A DNA stretch of 64,000 nucleotides from Terriglobus albidus (GCF_025685425.1 NZ_JAGTAS010000058.1:1116001-1180000), one strand, 5' to 3'. Numbered from the stretch's first letter, positions 43,678 to 52,649 are shown. Notes: generated from the sequence alone by a model not told the origin. Translations and numbers: made by a program.

Positions 43678-44706
43678 ATGCGCGCTACGCAGAAAGATAT
43701 CGCAGAAGCAGTCGGGGTCTCGATCGTTACCGTCTCGAAGGTGATGCGCGGCCACGAAGATATTGGCCCTGAGACCAGACAGAAGGTGCTCGATAAGGCG
43801 AAGGAGCTCAACTTCCGTCCTAATCTGGCGGCGCGCTCCCTGGTGACCGGCAAGAGCTCAATTGTTGGCCTGGTAGTCCCAGACCTGCTGCATCCTTACT
43901 TTGTCGAGATCGCCAAGTCGCTGGCTGCTACGCTGCGAAAGAACGGCTACTATCTGATGCTTTCTTCTTCGGAGGAAGACCCGCGGATGGAGATGCAGGA
44001 GGTAGAGCATCTTCTGGCACTGCGGCTTGATGCGCTGGTTGTCGCTTCCTGCGCCCCGGCTGTTCCCAAGCTCTTTAGCGAGATTCAAGACCAGGGAACA
44101 CCGCTTATCCTTCTGGACCGTTCTTTCGATGGCTTCCGCTGCAACTTCATCGGTTCGGACAACGCGCAGATGGGATATCTGGCGACGCAGCACCTCTTCT
44201 CTCTCAAGCGAAAACGGATCGCCCATATTCGAGGGCCGGAGAACTCCATCGGCCGTGGACGCTTCGATGGCTATCTCAAGGCCTTTGAAGAAGAAGGGTT
44301 GGAACCAAGCCCCAAGTATGTCGTGGGAACCACTACCGTGGATGTCGACAGTACGGTGCAGGGCCGTGACGCAATGAAGCGCCTGCTGGCTTTGAAGCCG
44401 CGGCCCGATGCGGTCTTCTGCTACAGCGACCCCATTGCGATTGGCGCGATGGATGCGATTCTTGAAGCCGGTCTGCGCATCCCGGAAGACATCGCTGTTG
44501 TCGGATGCGGCAATCTGCACTACGACGAGCACCTTCGCGTTCCGCTAACTAGTGTTGATCAGGGAAGTACGCGCATTGGAGAACGCGCGGCTAAGATGCT
44601 GCTCTCTATCCTTGATTCCAAAGTGACATCGCCAGGAAAACCGGCAATTCGCCGCGCCATTGAACCGGCGCGAATTATTATTCGCGAATCATCTCGCCGC
44701 TCGTAA
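43678..44706 (+). CDS. LacI-family transcriptional regulator
   Basis: 342 residues. The N-terminal helix-turn-helix ATQKDIAEAVGVSIVTVSKVMRG and hinge RPNLAARSLVTGKSSIVGLVVPD are typical. The sugar-binding core has LDALVVASCAPAVP, LILLDRSFDG, HLFSLKRKRIAHIRGPEN, DAVFCYSDPIAIGAMDAI and LTSVDQGSTRIGERAAKMLL. It probably represses the neighbouring fucosidase or sulfatase genes until a sugar is bound. No effector can be read from sequence. The gene is 71 bases before the GH95 gene and on the same strand. Confidence 0.93.
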   Translation: MRATQKDIAEAVGVSIVTVSKVMRGHEDIGPETRQKVLDKAKELNFRPNLAARSLVTGKSSIVGLVVPDLLHPYFVEIAKSLAATLRKNGYYLMLSSSEEDPRMEMQEVEHLLALRLDALVVASCAPAVPKLFSEIQDQGTPLILLDRSFDGFRCNFIGSDNAQMGYLATQHLFSLKRKRIAHIRGPENSIGRGRFDGYLKAFEEEGLEPSPKYVVGTTTVDVDSTVQGRDAMKRLLALKPRPDAVFCYSDPIAIGAMDAILEAGLRIPEDIAVVGCGNLHYDEHLRVPLTSVDQGSTRIGERAAKMLLSILDSKVTSPGKPAIRRAIEPARIIIRESSRRS

Positions 44707-44777
44707 TACTTTCATCGTGACGGATTGCCGAATTTCAAGGAATACACTGTTTTGGTTTCATTCCAGAGGACATCGTA

Positions 44778-47270
44778 GTGCGCCATCTTACTCGCCGTGC
44801 ATTTCTTCCGTTCGCTGCCATGGCTCCTCGCGCTATCTCGCAGGTTGCGCGATCCGGATCTCACGGTCACGAAAGTGATCTTGATTCGAATGACACGATG
44901 TGGTTTCGCTCGCCGGCATCGGATTGGATCGATGCGCTCCCCATTGGAAACGGAAGGCTGGGTGGAATGGTCTTCGGGGGCGCCACAACGGACCGCATCT
45001 CCCTGAACGAAGACACGCTGTACTCGGGATATCCCAAGGATGGCAACAACCCCGGAGCCAAGAGCAAGCTGGCCGCTGTCAGGAAGGCCGTCCTGGAAGA
45101 TGAGAACTACCATCTTGCCGACCAGATCTGTAAAGAGATGCAGGGGCCATATGGTGAGGCTTACCAGCCGCTTGGTGATATATATGTCACACTCTCCGGC
45201 AATGCAGAGGGCGGCGAACAGGTTAGCGAATATCGCCGTGAGCTGAATCTCGCCACCGCGATTGCACGGACCACGTTCCGGCTGGGAACCGTGAATGTCA
45301 CCAAGCAGTGCTTTGTCTCCTATCCCGACAATGTGCTGGTGATGTCCATTGAAGCATCCGAACCGGTTACCATCACGGTCCATATGGACAGTCAGCTACG
45401 ACACACGGCTGATATCAGCGATGCGGGCTTTGTAATTCGGGGAAAGGCTCCTGTGGTCAGCAGGCCGAATTATCTGAAGACGGAGAATCCTATTCAGTAT
45501 TCGGATGAGCCCGGCAAAGGCATGTACTTTGTTAGCGAAGCTCGCATCCTTTCTGATCAGGGGAAAGCTCGGGCCATAGATAACACCTTGCAGATCGAGA
45601 AGGTGCGGTCAGCTCACATTCTCTTTGCTGCCGGTACCGGCTTTCGTGGCTACGACAAGATCCCTGATCGGCCCACCAACGAGATTCATACCGTTGTACG
45701 GACCACATTGAACAAAGCAGCGGCTAAGCCGCTCCAGCTTCTACGAAACCGCCACGTTGCGGCGCATCAGAAGTACTTCCGCCGCGTCGCCCTTGATCTC
45801 GGGGAGCAGGACAGAACGCGCTCAACAGCAGAACGAGTTGCTGAATTTGAGAAGAAGCCGGACCCGTCGCTGCTGGCCCTTTACTTTCAGTTTGGCCGAT
45901 ATCTTTTGATCAGCAGCTCGCGCCCTGGAACACTTCCAGCCAACTTACAGGGCATCTGGAACAATGAGCTTCGCCCCCCGTGGAGTTCTAACTGGACATC
46001 GAACATCAATGTGCAGATGAACTACTGGCTGGCGGAGACCTGCAATCTCACCGAATTCCACGGTCCGTTGTTCGAGATGCTGCGGACACTTGCGAAGAAT
46101 GGGTCGAAGACTGCCGAGGTGAACTATGGTATGCCCGGCTGGGTCTCTCATCACAACATCGATGGATGGTGCCTCTCGAGCCCGGTGGGCGAAGGCAAGG
46201 GCGATCCTACGTGGGCGAACTTCGCGATGAGCGCTCCGTGGCTGTGTGCTCATCTGTGGGAGCACTACCTGTTTACCGGCGACCAGGAGTTTCTCGCATC
46301 ACAGGCATATCCCCTGATGAAGGGCGCAGCGGAGTTCTGTTCCGCCTGGCTGGTTTCAGATGGGAAGGGACGGCTCACCACCTGTCCTTCCGTTTCCACA
46401 GAGAACGATTTTCTGGCTCCGGATGGCAAGAAGGCAAATGTCAGCGCCGGTTGCACGATGGATATCGCACTCATCCGCGAGCTCTTCAAGAACTGCATCG
46501 AAGCATCAAAAGTGCTCGGAGTCGATACAGAATGGGCAGCACATCTTGGCCGCCAGCGTGAGAGCATTATTCCCTATGCCGTCGGCAAATATGGCCAACT
46601 ACAGGAGTGGTCTGTCGATTTTGCTGAGTCCACACCGGGACAACGGCACATGTCTCACCTGTATCCGCTCTATCCGGGCAATGAGTTCGACATCGAGGGT
46701 GCTCCGAAGTGGATGGCTGCGGGCCGCGTTTCCCTGGAACGGCGCCTGGCCAATGGCGGAGCGTACACGGGATGGAGCCGTGCGTGGGCGTCGAATCTGT
46801 GGGCACGTCTTGGCGATGGAGCACAGGCCTGGACCTCGCTTCAGATGCACATGAAGGTGAGTACCGCAGGCAACTTCTTCGATACGCATCCTTCCGGAAA
46901 TGGCGCCATCTTTCAGATCGACGGAAACTTCGGCACAAGCTCCGCGATTGCAGAGATGCTGCTTCAAAGCCATAACGGTTTGATCCGGATTCTGCCTGCA
47001 CTGCCACAGACATGGCCGGATGGAAGCGTTGCTGGGCTAAGAGCCCGCGGAGGAGTGACTGTCGATATCGTCTGGAGTGGAGGAGCAGTCACAAAACTCT
47101 CGTTGCTGGTGCAACGACCGGGTATTCATAGGATTGTTCTTCCTGCGGGGTCGAACAAGGTTCTCAGCATTCAGGGCACGAAGGGTTCGGCGACTATTAC
47201 GGCTCGCGATGCTGGGATCGAAGTTAAGTTTCCCTCGCCAGGGCGATATCGTTTTGTCTGGCATACATAG
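44778..47270 (+). CDS. Tat-exported GH95 alpha-L-fucosidase
   Basis: 830 residues starting at GTG 44778, with AGAGGA upstream. The N terminus MRHLTRRAFLPFAAMAPRA is a twin-arginine signal. The GH95 pattern is clear: WFRSPASDWIDALPIGNGRLGGMVFGG, ISLNEDTLYSGYP, GEAYQPLGDIYV, then the (alpha/alpha)6 barrel with GTLPANLQGIWNNELRPPW, NWTSNINVQMNYWLAETCN and GWSRAWASNLWARLGDG. C-terminal beta-sandwich motifs are present (LRARGGVTVDIVWSGGAV). GH95 enzymes remove alpha-1,2-linked fucose or galactose residues from glycans. The gene follows a LacI regulator. Family firm; exact linkage unknown. Confidence 0.93.
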   Translation: MRHLTRRAFLPFAAMAPRAISQVARSGSHGHESDLDSNDTMWFRSPASDWIDALPIGNGRLGGMVFGGATTDRISLNEDTLYSGYPKDGNNPGAKSKLAAVRKAVLEDENYHLADQICKEMQGPYGEAYQPLGDIYVTLSGNAEGGEQVSEYRRELNLATAIARTTFRLGTVNVTKQCFVSYPDNVLVMSIEASEPVTITVHMDSQLRHTADISDAGFVIRGKAPVVSRPNYLKTENPIQYSDEPGKGMYFVSEARILSDQGKARAIDNTLQIEKVRSAHILFAAGTGFRGYDKIPDRPTNEIHTVVRTTLNKAAAKPLQLLRNRHVAAHQKYFRRVALDLGEQDRTRSTAERVAEFEKKPDPSLLALYFQFGRYLLISSSRPGTLPANLQGIWNNELRPPWSSNWTSNINVQMNYWLAETCNLTEFHGPLFEMLRTLAKNGSKTAEVNYGMPGWVSHHNIDGWCLSSPVGEGKGDPTWANFAMSAPWLCAHLWEHYLFTGDQEFLASQAYPLMKGAAEFCSAWLVSDGKGRLTTCPSVSTENDFLAPDGKKANVSAGCTMDIALIRELFKNCIEASKVLGVDTEWAAHLGRQRESIIPYAVGKYGQLQEWSVDFAESTPGQRHMSHLYPLYPGNEFDIEGAPKWMAAGRVSLERRLANGGAYTGWSRAWASNLWARLGDGAQAWTSLQMHMKVSTAGNFFDTHPSGNGAIFQIDGNFGTSSAIAEMLLQSHNGLIRILPALPQTWPDGSVAGLRARGGVTVDIVWSGGAVTKLSLLVQRPGIHRIVLPAGSNKVLSIQGTKGSATITARDAGIEVKFPSPGRYRFVWHT

Positions 47271-47363
47271 TTAGAGCGTATCGACGGATTTGGGGAACGC
47301 ATACTCTGGGTGCCCCATCCATTGCAACGCAATGGGTGGGATATTCGAGCGGAGCTCGAACCA

Positions 47364-47520
47364 GGTGGGAGCCGTGGGCTTTTAGCCCACGGGCTATCGG
47401 CTCAACATAGAAATGGGCTTCAGCCCTGGGCCCTTTCCTGATGGACAAAGAAAGGCCCCGGGGCTGAAGCCCATTTACTTTTACACCTTTATCAGCGGGC
47501 TGAAGCCCGCTGCTCCCACC
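47364..47520 (-). repeat. Intergenic mosaic repeat family B, copy B2 (reverse of B1)
   Basis: A 157-bp element bounded by GGTGGGAGC and GCTCCCACC. Its inner hairpins appear in the reverse order of B1: CGTGGGCTTTTAGCCCACG first and GCGGGCTGAAGCCCGC last. Palindromes of the TTCGAGC-GCTCGAA type flank it on both sides. Confidence 0.85.
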
Positions 47521-47640
47521 ATTTCGAGCTTCGCTCGAATCGTTTATCCCAGCGAACCAAGTTGTCCGAGGACGCGAATATCCCACCCATTGCGTTGCGA
47601 GGGTGGGGCACCCGTTGCGAGATGGCAAGCAGAGATTGGT

Positions 47641-47683
47641 CCTGTGCAGTTGGTAAGAGCCAAGCTCTTCCCAACGGCACAGG
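47641..47683. terminator. Imperfect long hairpin near convergent gene ends
   Basis: CCTGTGC-GTTGG-AGAGC pairs with GCTCT-CCAAC-GCACAGG, about 18 pairs with a few bulges. It lies 48 bases past the stop of the secreted protein gene. No T tract follows, so termination is only one possibility. Confidence 0.4.
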
Positions 47684-47730
47684 AACTTCCCTGCACAAAA
47701 CGAACTACCTTTCCCTCGGCAGCACCGTTG

Positions 47731-48582
47731 TTACTGTGTTCCTCCACCGGCGCTGGAGGAGATACCCACCACCATCTGCGTACCGCTTTCCAACTGAATA
47801 TCTTGTTTCGCGCCAAGCAGAATACTGGAGGCCTGAGCCATACGGGGATCCTGCTGACCTGGCGCATTGTTCGCGAGCAGCACGCCCGGGACGGATGTGG
47901 TGCTGATAGCGATATTTCCGGTTTTAGCTACGACAGTTCCCGGAGCGGGACTGCCAGCGGCAGGACTATCACCTGCGGAGGATGCAGCCCCACTAGAGCC
48001 TGGGCTTTGCGGTGAAGCGCTCGCGCTGCTGTCGCCACTAGCTGCGCCTGGACTGGAGGTGCCGTTCGCTGGAGGAGTGCTCATCGCACTGGATCTTCCG
48101 GCCGATGCTGCACCCCCGGCTGGAGTAATCGATTGAATTTGCGAGTGAACCGGTACACTCTGGCCACCCTTCAGTTCGAGGTGATCGAACTGAAGTACGA
48201 CCTGGGAGTTCTGTCCGCCTTCACTCGCTTTTACGCCGAGTACATGACCCACGAGCTTCGACCCTTTGGGGATATCGGCTCCATCCGAAGTCTTGGCCGG
48301 GGCTTTGGTTTGAATGACAACGCTGTCGCCATTCTTCGCGGTCTTTGAGTCTAGCTTGCTGACAAGCTCGCCATTTACCGGACTCAATGGCGCGCTAGAC
48401 GCTGCACCGGTATTGGCATCCTGACTATCAGGACTCGCCGGTGCTGTACTGGCAGGATTTTGCCGGGTAGTTGGGCTATCTGTTTGCTGATCAGGCTGGC
48501 TGGTCGAGGGTGATTGTTGCGCCACGAGCGTATAGCAAGCCATGGCGAGTAAGGTCGTGACAAGCGTCGTGCGTGTTCTCAT
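47731..48582 (-). CDS. Secreted Ser/Ala/Pro-rich protein with VirB10-like beta domain
   Basis: 283 residues. I chose the ATG at 48582 (MRTRTTLVTTLLAMACYTLVAQ) because it gives a signal peptide and has GGAGG 6 bases upstream; the longer frame to 48819 does not. A low-complexity stretch (residues 22-75, SPSTSQPDQQTDSPTTRQNP) leads to a folded part: LVSKLDSKTAKNGDSVVIQT, IPKGSKLVGHVLGVK and VVLQFDHLELKGGQSVPVHSQI. This recalls the TrbI/VirB10-like domain with 'IPKGSKL.G.V' and 'G...V.....I'. A second Ser/Gly/Ala-rich stretch and a short C-terminal domain follow. No secretion-system genes are near, so it is likely a stand-alone envelope protein. Function unknown. Confidence 0.65.
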   Translation of the reverse strand: MRTRTTLVTTLLAMACYTLVAQQSPSTSQPDQQTDSPTTRQNPASTAPASPDSQDANTGAASSAPLSPVNGELVSKLDSKTAKNGDSVVIQTKAPAKTSDGADIPKGSKLVGHVLGVKASEGGQNSQVVLQFDHLELKGGQSVPVHSQIQSITPAGGAASAGRSSAMSTPPANGTSSPGAASGDSSASASPQSPGSSGAASSAGDSPAAGSPAPGTVVAKTGNIAISTTSVPGVLLANNAPGQQDPRMAQASSILLGAKQDIQLESGTQMVVGISSSAGGGTQ

Positions 48583-48818
48583 GAAAATCCTCCGTCGGTT
48601 GCTACTCACATCTCCGCACCTGCACGATTTAAGCGAGACACGAAGTCCGGGTGGTTCTGCAACCGTCATGCCAAACACGACGCTTCGCACAATCTGCATC
48701 AAAAAGACTGTGGATAGAGCCGATTCAATCCAACACTGTTTGCAGGTTATTGATCCAGGACCGATGACCGCGAATTCTCTGCCCGAAAGCCGTAATTCTT
48801 TCCCAGTCGAAAGTTCCA

Positions 48819-49667
48819 TCAGTCTTCTTTTTCCAAGGTCAAATGTAATGTTCCGATACGGCTGATTTCGACCTCTACTGCATCTCCTTTTGTCATATAG
48901 AGAGGAGGTGTTCTCTTCATCCCTACTCCGCCCGGAGTCCCAGAGACGATGACATCGCCAGGCGCGAGCGGTGTAAACGAAGAGCAGTACTCGATCAGCT
49001 CCGCGACCGTGAAGATCATCTGCGACGTACTTGCATGTTGGACTATCTGGCCATTGAGCCTTGTAGTCAGTTCAAGTTCTTGCGGATTTGTGATCTCATC
49101 CGCCGTTATCATCCAGGGCCCAAATCCGCCTGTGTAGGGGAAGTTCTTGCCAGGACCAAACTGGGTGGTATGACGTTGCCAGTCGCGGACGGAAATGTCG
49201 TTATAGCAAGAGTATCCGGCAACGTGAGAGAGTGCGTCGGCAGCCGCGATATAACGTCCAGGCTTTCCAATCACAACGGCAAGCTCTCCTTCAAAATCAA
49301 TCTCCGAAGAGACTCGCGGAATGAGCGCGCTTTGGCCATGAGCCACCTGGCTATCGGCGAACCGGAAGAACGTTGAGGGAAAGGTGGTCTTCGGTCTTCC
49401 GGTCTCCAGCCGGTGTTCTTCATAGTTATGGCCAATGCAGAAGATCTTCGATGGATTGGGAATTGGCGGCAGGAGTTCGACTGAATCGAGATCGAAGGAG
49501 CGGCATGAACGGCCGGCATCCTGCACACGGTCCCATGCATTTCCGCGGATGACACTCTTCATATCCGGAAATTGCACATGGAGCACAGAGCTGATATCCA
49601 GGACTCGGTCGTCCTGTACGACTCCGTAGGCTGGAATGCCTTCGTTCAAAAAAGAGATAAGCTTCAT
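48819..49667 (-). CDS. Fumarylacetoacetate-hydrolase-family protein, probable fumarylpyruvate hydrolase
   Basis: 282 residues. The C-terminal FAH domain shows IFCIGHNYEEH, the metal-binding E-x-E (IDFEGELAVVIGK), YSCYNDISVRDWQ, LELTTRLNGQIVQ and SGTPGGVGMKRTPP. The N-terminal cap is the usual small one (KLISFLNEGIPAYGV). In the gentisate pathway such enzymes split fumarylpyruvate (or maleylpyruvate) into fumarate (or maleate) and pyruvate. It is the last gene of the operon: its start overlaps the DinB-like gene stop by 4 bases, and GGAG lies 5 bases before the ATG. Role inferred from family plus operon. Confidence 0.85.
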   Translation of the reverse strand: MKLISFLNEGIPAYGVVQDDRVLDISSVLHVQFPDMKSVIRGNAWDRVQDAGRSCRSFDLDSVELLPPIPNPSKIFCIGHNYEEHRLETGRPKTTFPSTFFRFADSQVAHGQSALIPRVSSEIDFEGELAVVIGKPGRYIAAADALSHVAGYSCYNDISVRDWQRHTTQFGPGKNFPYTGGFGPWMITADEITNPQELELTTRLNGQIVQHASTSQMIFTVAELIEYCSSFTPLAPGDVIVSGTPGGVGMKRTPPLYMTKGDAVEVEISRIGTLHLTLEKED

Positions 49668-50167
49668 CGGTTCTCCGTGGTCTGACTTACTAGCTGATCG
49701 ATGTTTCTTTGGATTTGGGCGGAATGGTTTGCCACGTGCTGCACGAGCAGGTGATCAAGAATGAAGGACGCAGGCTTGGTTTCCCAACGCGGGTTCCGGC
49801 TTCTTGCTGTGATCTCCAGCATCTCGTTACTCAGGGATAACAGTCGATCACGCATGGACGCGACGGAGTTATGAATCGACGCCAGCACATCGGAGAGCTC
49901 CCGCCTGTCTGTATCCGCAAGCGCTTCCAGGCGAGCCGGATCGGCGTGAGTTCTTCCCCACTCCTGATCGGGATGATGGATGATCGCCAGGATCTGGCCG
50001 GTCCAATAAGGCACAAACTCTTCCATGTGACAGAGGATGTCCAGGATGGACCACACATCCGCGGAAGGACGCCAAGTGAGCCAGGCCCTGGGTAGCGGCT
50101 GCACCTTCGCCTCTATTTCAGCAAGGGTTATGTCGATTTGCCGGCAGGCATCTTGTACACGCGTCAT
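49664..50167 (-). CDS. DinB-like four-helix protein, candidate maleylpyruvate isomerase
   Basis: 167 residues of the DinB/YfiT metal-binding four-helix fold. Helix 1 RQIDITLAEIEAKVQ, then WSILDILCHMEEFVPYWTGQI with the first metal histidine, and LDHLLVQHVANHSAQIQRNIDQL with the other two. Family members include thiol-S-transferases and the N-terminal domain of mycothiol-dependent maleylpyruvate isomerase. It lies between the gentisate permease and the hydrolase, overlaps the latter by 4 bases, and no glutathione-type isomerase is present. It may therefore convert maleylpyruvate to fumarylpyruvate using a low-molecular-weight thiol. This is inference; a stress-type transferase is the alternative. 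Confidence 0.72.
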   Translation of the reverse strand: MTRVQDACRQIDITLAEIEAKVQPLPRAWLTWRPSADVWSILDILCHMEEFVPYWTGQILAIIHHPDQEWGRTHADPARLEALADTDRRELSDVLASIHNSVASMRDRLLSLSNEMLEITARSRNPRWETKPASFILDHLLVQHVANHSAQIQRNIDQLVSQTTENR

Positions 50168-50178
50168 TCATTCGTCTC

Positions 50179-51561
50179 CTATGCTGTTTCGTCGATTCGG
50201 TCGAGAAGTGTTGTGGGCAGAAGATTGGGATCGGAGGGCGTGATGCCGTGCGCTTGTGTCCTAAGCGTCAGAACGGCTATCGATGCCAGCAGCGACGTAC
50301 CGGCAACCGCGACAAACATGGCTCGGCTGGAGTGATACCGCTGCTGAAGAAGGCCGGCGATGTAAGGCCCAAGAATCGCGCCAAGACGGCCGGTAGCCAG
50401 CTCTGCTCCAACACCGGAGGCTCTGATGCTGGTCTCATAGGAGCGCGCCGTAAAGTTGTTGAGCAGAAACTGCGCTCCGGGAATACCAAATCCTGCAAGA
50501 CCTACGGCAATGAGATTGAAGATATGTTGATTGAAGGCTGCCAGAAGCGCCATGGAGACTGCGCCGCAGAACCAGAGGCAGGCCATCCATTGCTTCGCAG
50601 CCCCCATGCGATCGATCAGGTACGCTCCGAGCAGAGCTCCGAGAAACGAAGCGATCTGCATGATCGCCCCGAATGAGAAACCGGTAGCGAAGTTCTCTCC
50701 ACGCTGAATCATGACGCTCGGAATCCAGCCGGTTAAGGCATACACGCCGAACAGGCTGAGAGACGAAGCGATCCAGATGGTAATGCTGGTTCGCCGATAG
50801 AGGGGAGACAACAGCGCTGCGTAGCTGCCTTTTGCCGCCCTGGCCGAGAAGACACGCATCTCGGAGCTCTGATAGTGAGCACCGCGACCGGGATGCAGCT
50901 TCGATAAGAGCGCCCGCACCTCTGTTGTGCGCTGCTGCAGGGCGAGATAGCGAATCGATTCAGGAAGGCTGGTATAGGTGATGGCAAGCAGCGGGAATGC
51001 AAGCGCTCCCAGAAAGTATAGAAACTGCCAACCGAAGTGCGGGGTCAGGTAGATTCCGGCGATACTGGCCAACGTGGCGCCGAAGGCCCATCCAAGCGCT
51101 ACTCCCCACACCGGCATCAGATTCGCGAATCGACGCGGCGCAAATTCATTGATATACGTGGTCGCGAGCGGCATCAGGACACCTAAGCCAATACCGGTGA
51201 TGAACCGGATGGAACAGAAGGTCACAAGAGATACACCGATGACGGGCGTAAGAACGGTGGCTATTGCCGCAAGGCACAGCGCATAGAGAAGTACCCGGCG
51301 CCTGCCATATCGATCGGCGAGTATTCCATGGCCGGCCGCCCCGAAGAGGAAACCGAAGAGACCACTTGAGACCAGGAGCCCTCCCTGACTGGGAGAGAGC
51401 TTCCAGGCAGGGATCAGATAGTGAACCGCATACGACGGATTCACGGTGTCATATCCGTCAAAGACGATGAGGGCGGCGAGCAGCAGAGCCAGTCGGAGGT
51501 GGAATCCGGATAGGGGAGCGGAGGCAAGCTCCTCATGGACATCGAAGGTAGGAGAGCTCAT
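50179..51561 (-). CDS. MFS aromatic-acid/H+ symporter-type permease
   Basis: 460 residues with twelve membrane segments. The segment after the N terminus reads LLLAALIVFDGYDTVNPSYAVHYLIPAW, the aromatic-acid:H+ symporter pattern (DGxD in helix 1). The loop motif GILADRYGRRRVLL follows helix 2, and another, YLIDRMGAAKQW, follows helix 8. RFITGIGLGVLMPLATTYINEFAPRR also fits sugar/acid porters. It overlaps the gentisate dioxygenase stop by 4 bases (ATGA) and precedes the DinB-like gene by 11 bases. The likely substrate is gentisate or a precursor such as 3-hydroxybenzoate. Confidence 0.9.
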   Translation of the reverse strand: MSSPTFDVHEELASAPLSGFHLRLALLLAALIVFDGYDTVNPSYAVHYLIPAWKLSPSQGGLLVSSGLFGFLFGAAGHGILADRYGRRRVLLYALCLAAIATVLTPVIGVSLVTFCSIRFITGIGLGVLMPLATTYINEFAPRRFANLMPVWGVALGWAFGATLASIAGIYLTPHFGWQFLYFLGALAFPLLAITYTSLPESIRYLALQQRTTEVRALLSKLHPGRGAHYQSSEMRVFSARAAKGSYAALLSPLYRRTSITIWIASSLSLFGVYALTGWIPSVMIQRGENFATGFSFGAIMQIASFLGALLGAYLIDRMGAAKQWMACLWFCGAVSMALLAAFNQHIFNLIAVGLAGFGIPGAQFLLNNFTARSYETSIRASGVGAELATGRLGAILGPYIAGLLQQRYHSSRAMFVAVAGTSLLASIAVLTLRTQAHGITPSDPNLLPTTLLDRIDETA

Positions 51562-52649
51562 ACGTTCGTCGCCTGGACAGGTTCCTGGTCTGCCTCAAGA
51601 TACTCCTCGCGCCAGATTCCCAGTGCTTTTTGTGCCACACGATCGGAGAAGCTGAAGAGAATCGACTCCTCTTCCGCTTCATGACGAACCGGCTGCCATG
51701 ATGGAGCCACAAAGACATCGTTGGTCTCCCACGCAAGCTCTGTATCGCCGGCGAAGGTCCTTCCACGACCAGAAGTAGCGCAGAAGACGGTCGCGTCGGT
51801 AGAACGATAGCTCTTCCCTTGAAAGCCCGCGGGCAGCAACTGAAGAAATGCGGAAATGGTCGGCATTGGGGATCCGCCCGTAGCCGGGTTGGAGTATTGC
51901 AGCTTTACGCCATGCCAGAGGTTGTGATGTCCGCTCCTCAGGAGATGTCTCAGAGCTCCCTGGCTGCGCTCAAAGGGATAGACAAAGACGGGGGCAGACA
52001 TGCCATCGAGCTTGTACTCCAGCGGTAGCAGGCCCATTCCGAACCGGTGGAGCGCATCTCCCGGCCTGTGGTCAACGGGTTGTGTGGTTTGCGGATGATG
52101 CTGGGCAAAACTTGTGCAGAAGAAGTTAGCGATGGGTATATCGAGACCATCGAGCCAGACCACCTCTGATCCACCCGGATTGCCGTGATCATGCCACTGC
52201 CATGATGGAGTCAGGATGAAGTCTCCGGGACGCATGGTCGCTCGTTCGCCATTGACAGCCGTATATGCGCCCTCGCCTTCCATGACATAGCGAAGGGCCG
52301 ATGCGACATGGCGATGGCTGGGAGCAATCTCTCCGGGTGCAATCATTTGCAAGCCCGCATAGAGCGTCTGCGTGATCTGCGACGTTCCAGGCAAGCCCGG
52401 ATTTTCCAGAATCAGGACACGCCGCTCGGCCTCCTCCGGAGTGATGAGGCGAGCACCTTCCGAGATGAGCGGCCGCATTTCTCGGTAGCGCCAGATGGCT
52501 GCACTCGTTCGGTCGCGCGGAACCGGCGTTACCAGGCTTGAAAGCACCTCCCATAACGGCCTGGCTGATTTCTCGGCCAGCCTGCCGTAATACTGACTCC
52601 GTGCTTCCGAGATCCCAGGCCGTTCGTGAAATGCAGTTTCTACTGTCAT
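51558..52649 (-). CDS. Gentisate 1,2-dioxygenase
   Basis: 363 residues, bicupin. The first cupin has IAPSHRHVASALRYVMEGEGAYTAVNGERATMRPGDFILTPSWQWHDHGN, holding the iron histidines. The second cupin is partly degenerate (SYRSTDATVFCATSGRGRTFAGDTELAWETNDVFVAPSW). The N-terminal WEVLSSLVTPVPRDR and WRYREMRPLI patterns are those of gentisate and 1-hydroxy-2-naphthoate dioxygenases. It opens the ring of gentisate between C1 and C2 to maleylpyruvate. It is first in the operon dioxygenase-permease-DinB-hydrolase, under a divergent MarR gene. The length is normal for the family (about 350). Confidence 0.93.
   Translation of the reverse strand: MTVETAFHERPGISEARSQYYGRLAEKSARPLWEVLSSLVTPVPRDRTSAAIWRYREMRPLISEGARLITPEEAERRVLILENPGLPGTSQITQTLYAGLQMIAPGEIAPSHRHVASALRYVMEGEGAYTAVNGERATMRPGDFILTPSWQWHDHGNPGGSEVVWLDGLDIPIANFFCTSFAQHHPQTTQPVDHRPGDALHRFGMGLLPLEYKLDGMSAPVFVYPFERSQGALRHLLRSGHHNLWHGVKLQYSNPATGGSPMPTISAFLQLLPAGFQGKSYRSTDATVFCATSGRGRTFAGDTELAWETNDVFVAPSWQPVRHEAEEESILFSFSDRVAQKALGIWREEYLEADQEPVQATNV

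Larger units (their letters stand above)
47271..47730. repeat. 460-bp repeat-rich intergenic region
   Basis: No gene is seen between the fucosidase and the secreted protein gene, which converge. From left to right it holds a family C hairpin (47309-47340, inverted), ATTCGAGCGGAGCTCGAA, repeat B2 (47364-47520), TTCGAGCTTCGCTCGAA, another family C hairpin (47580-47612) and an imperfect hairpin at 47641-47683. Confidence 0.7.

Noticed and set aside
47309-47612. Possible insertion sequence between the fucosidase and the secreted protein gene
   Set aside because: No transposase frame or long terminal repeats; only small hairpin repeats are present.
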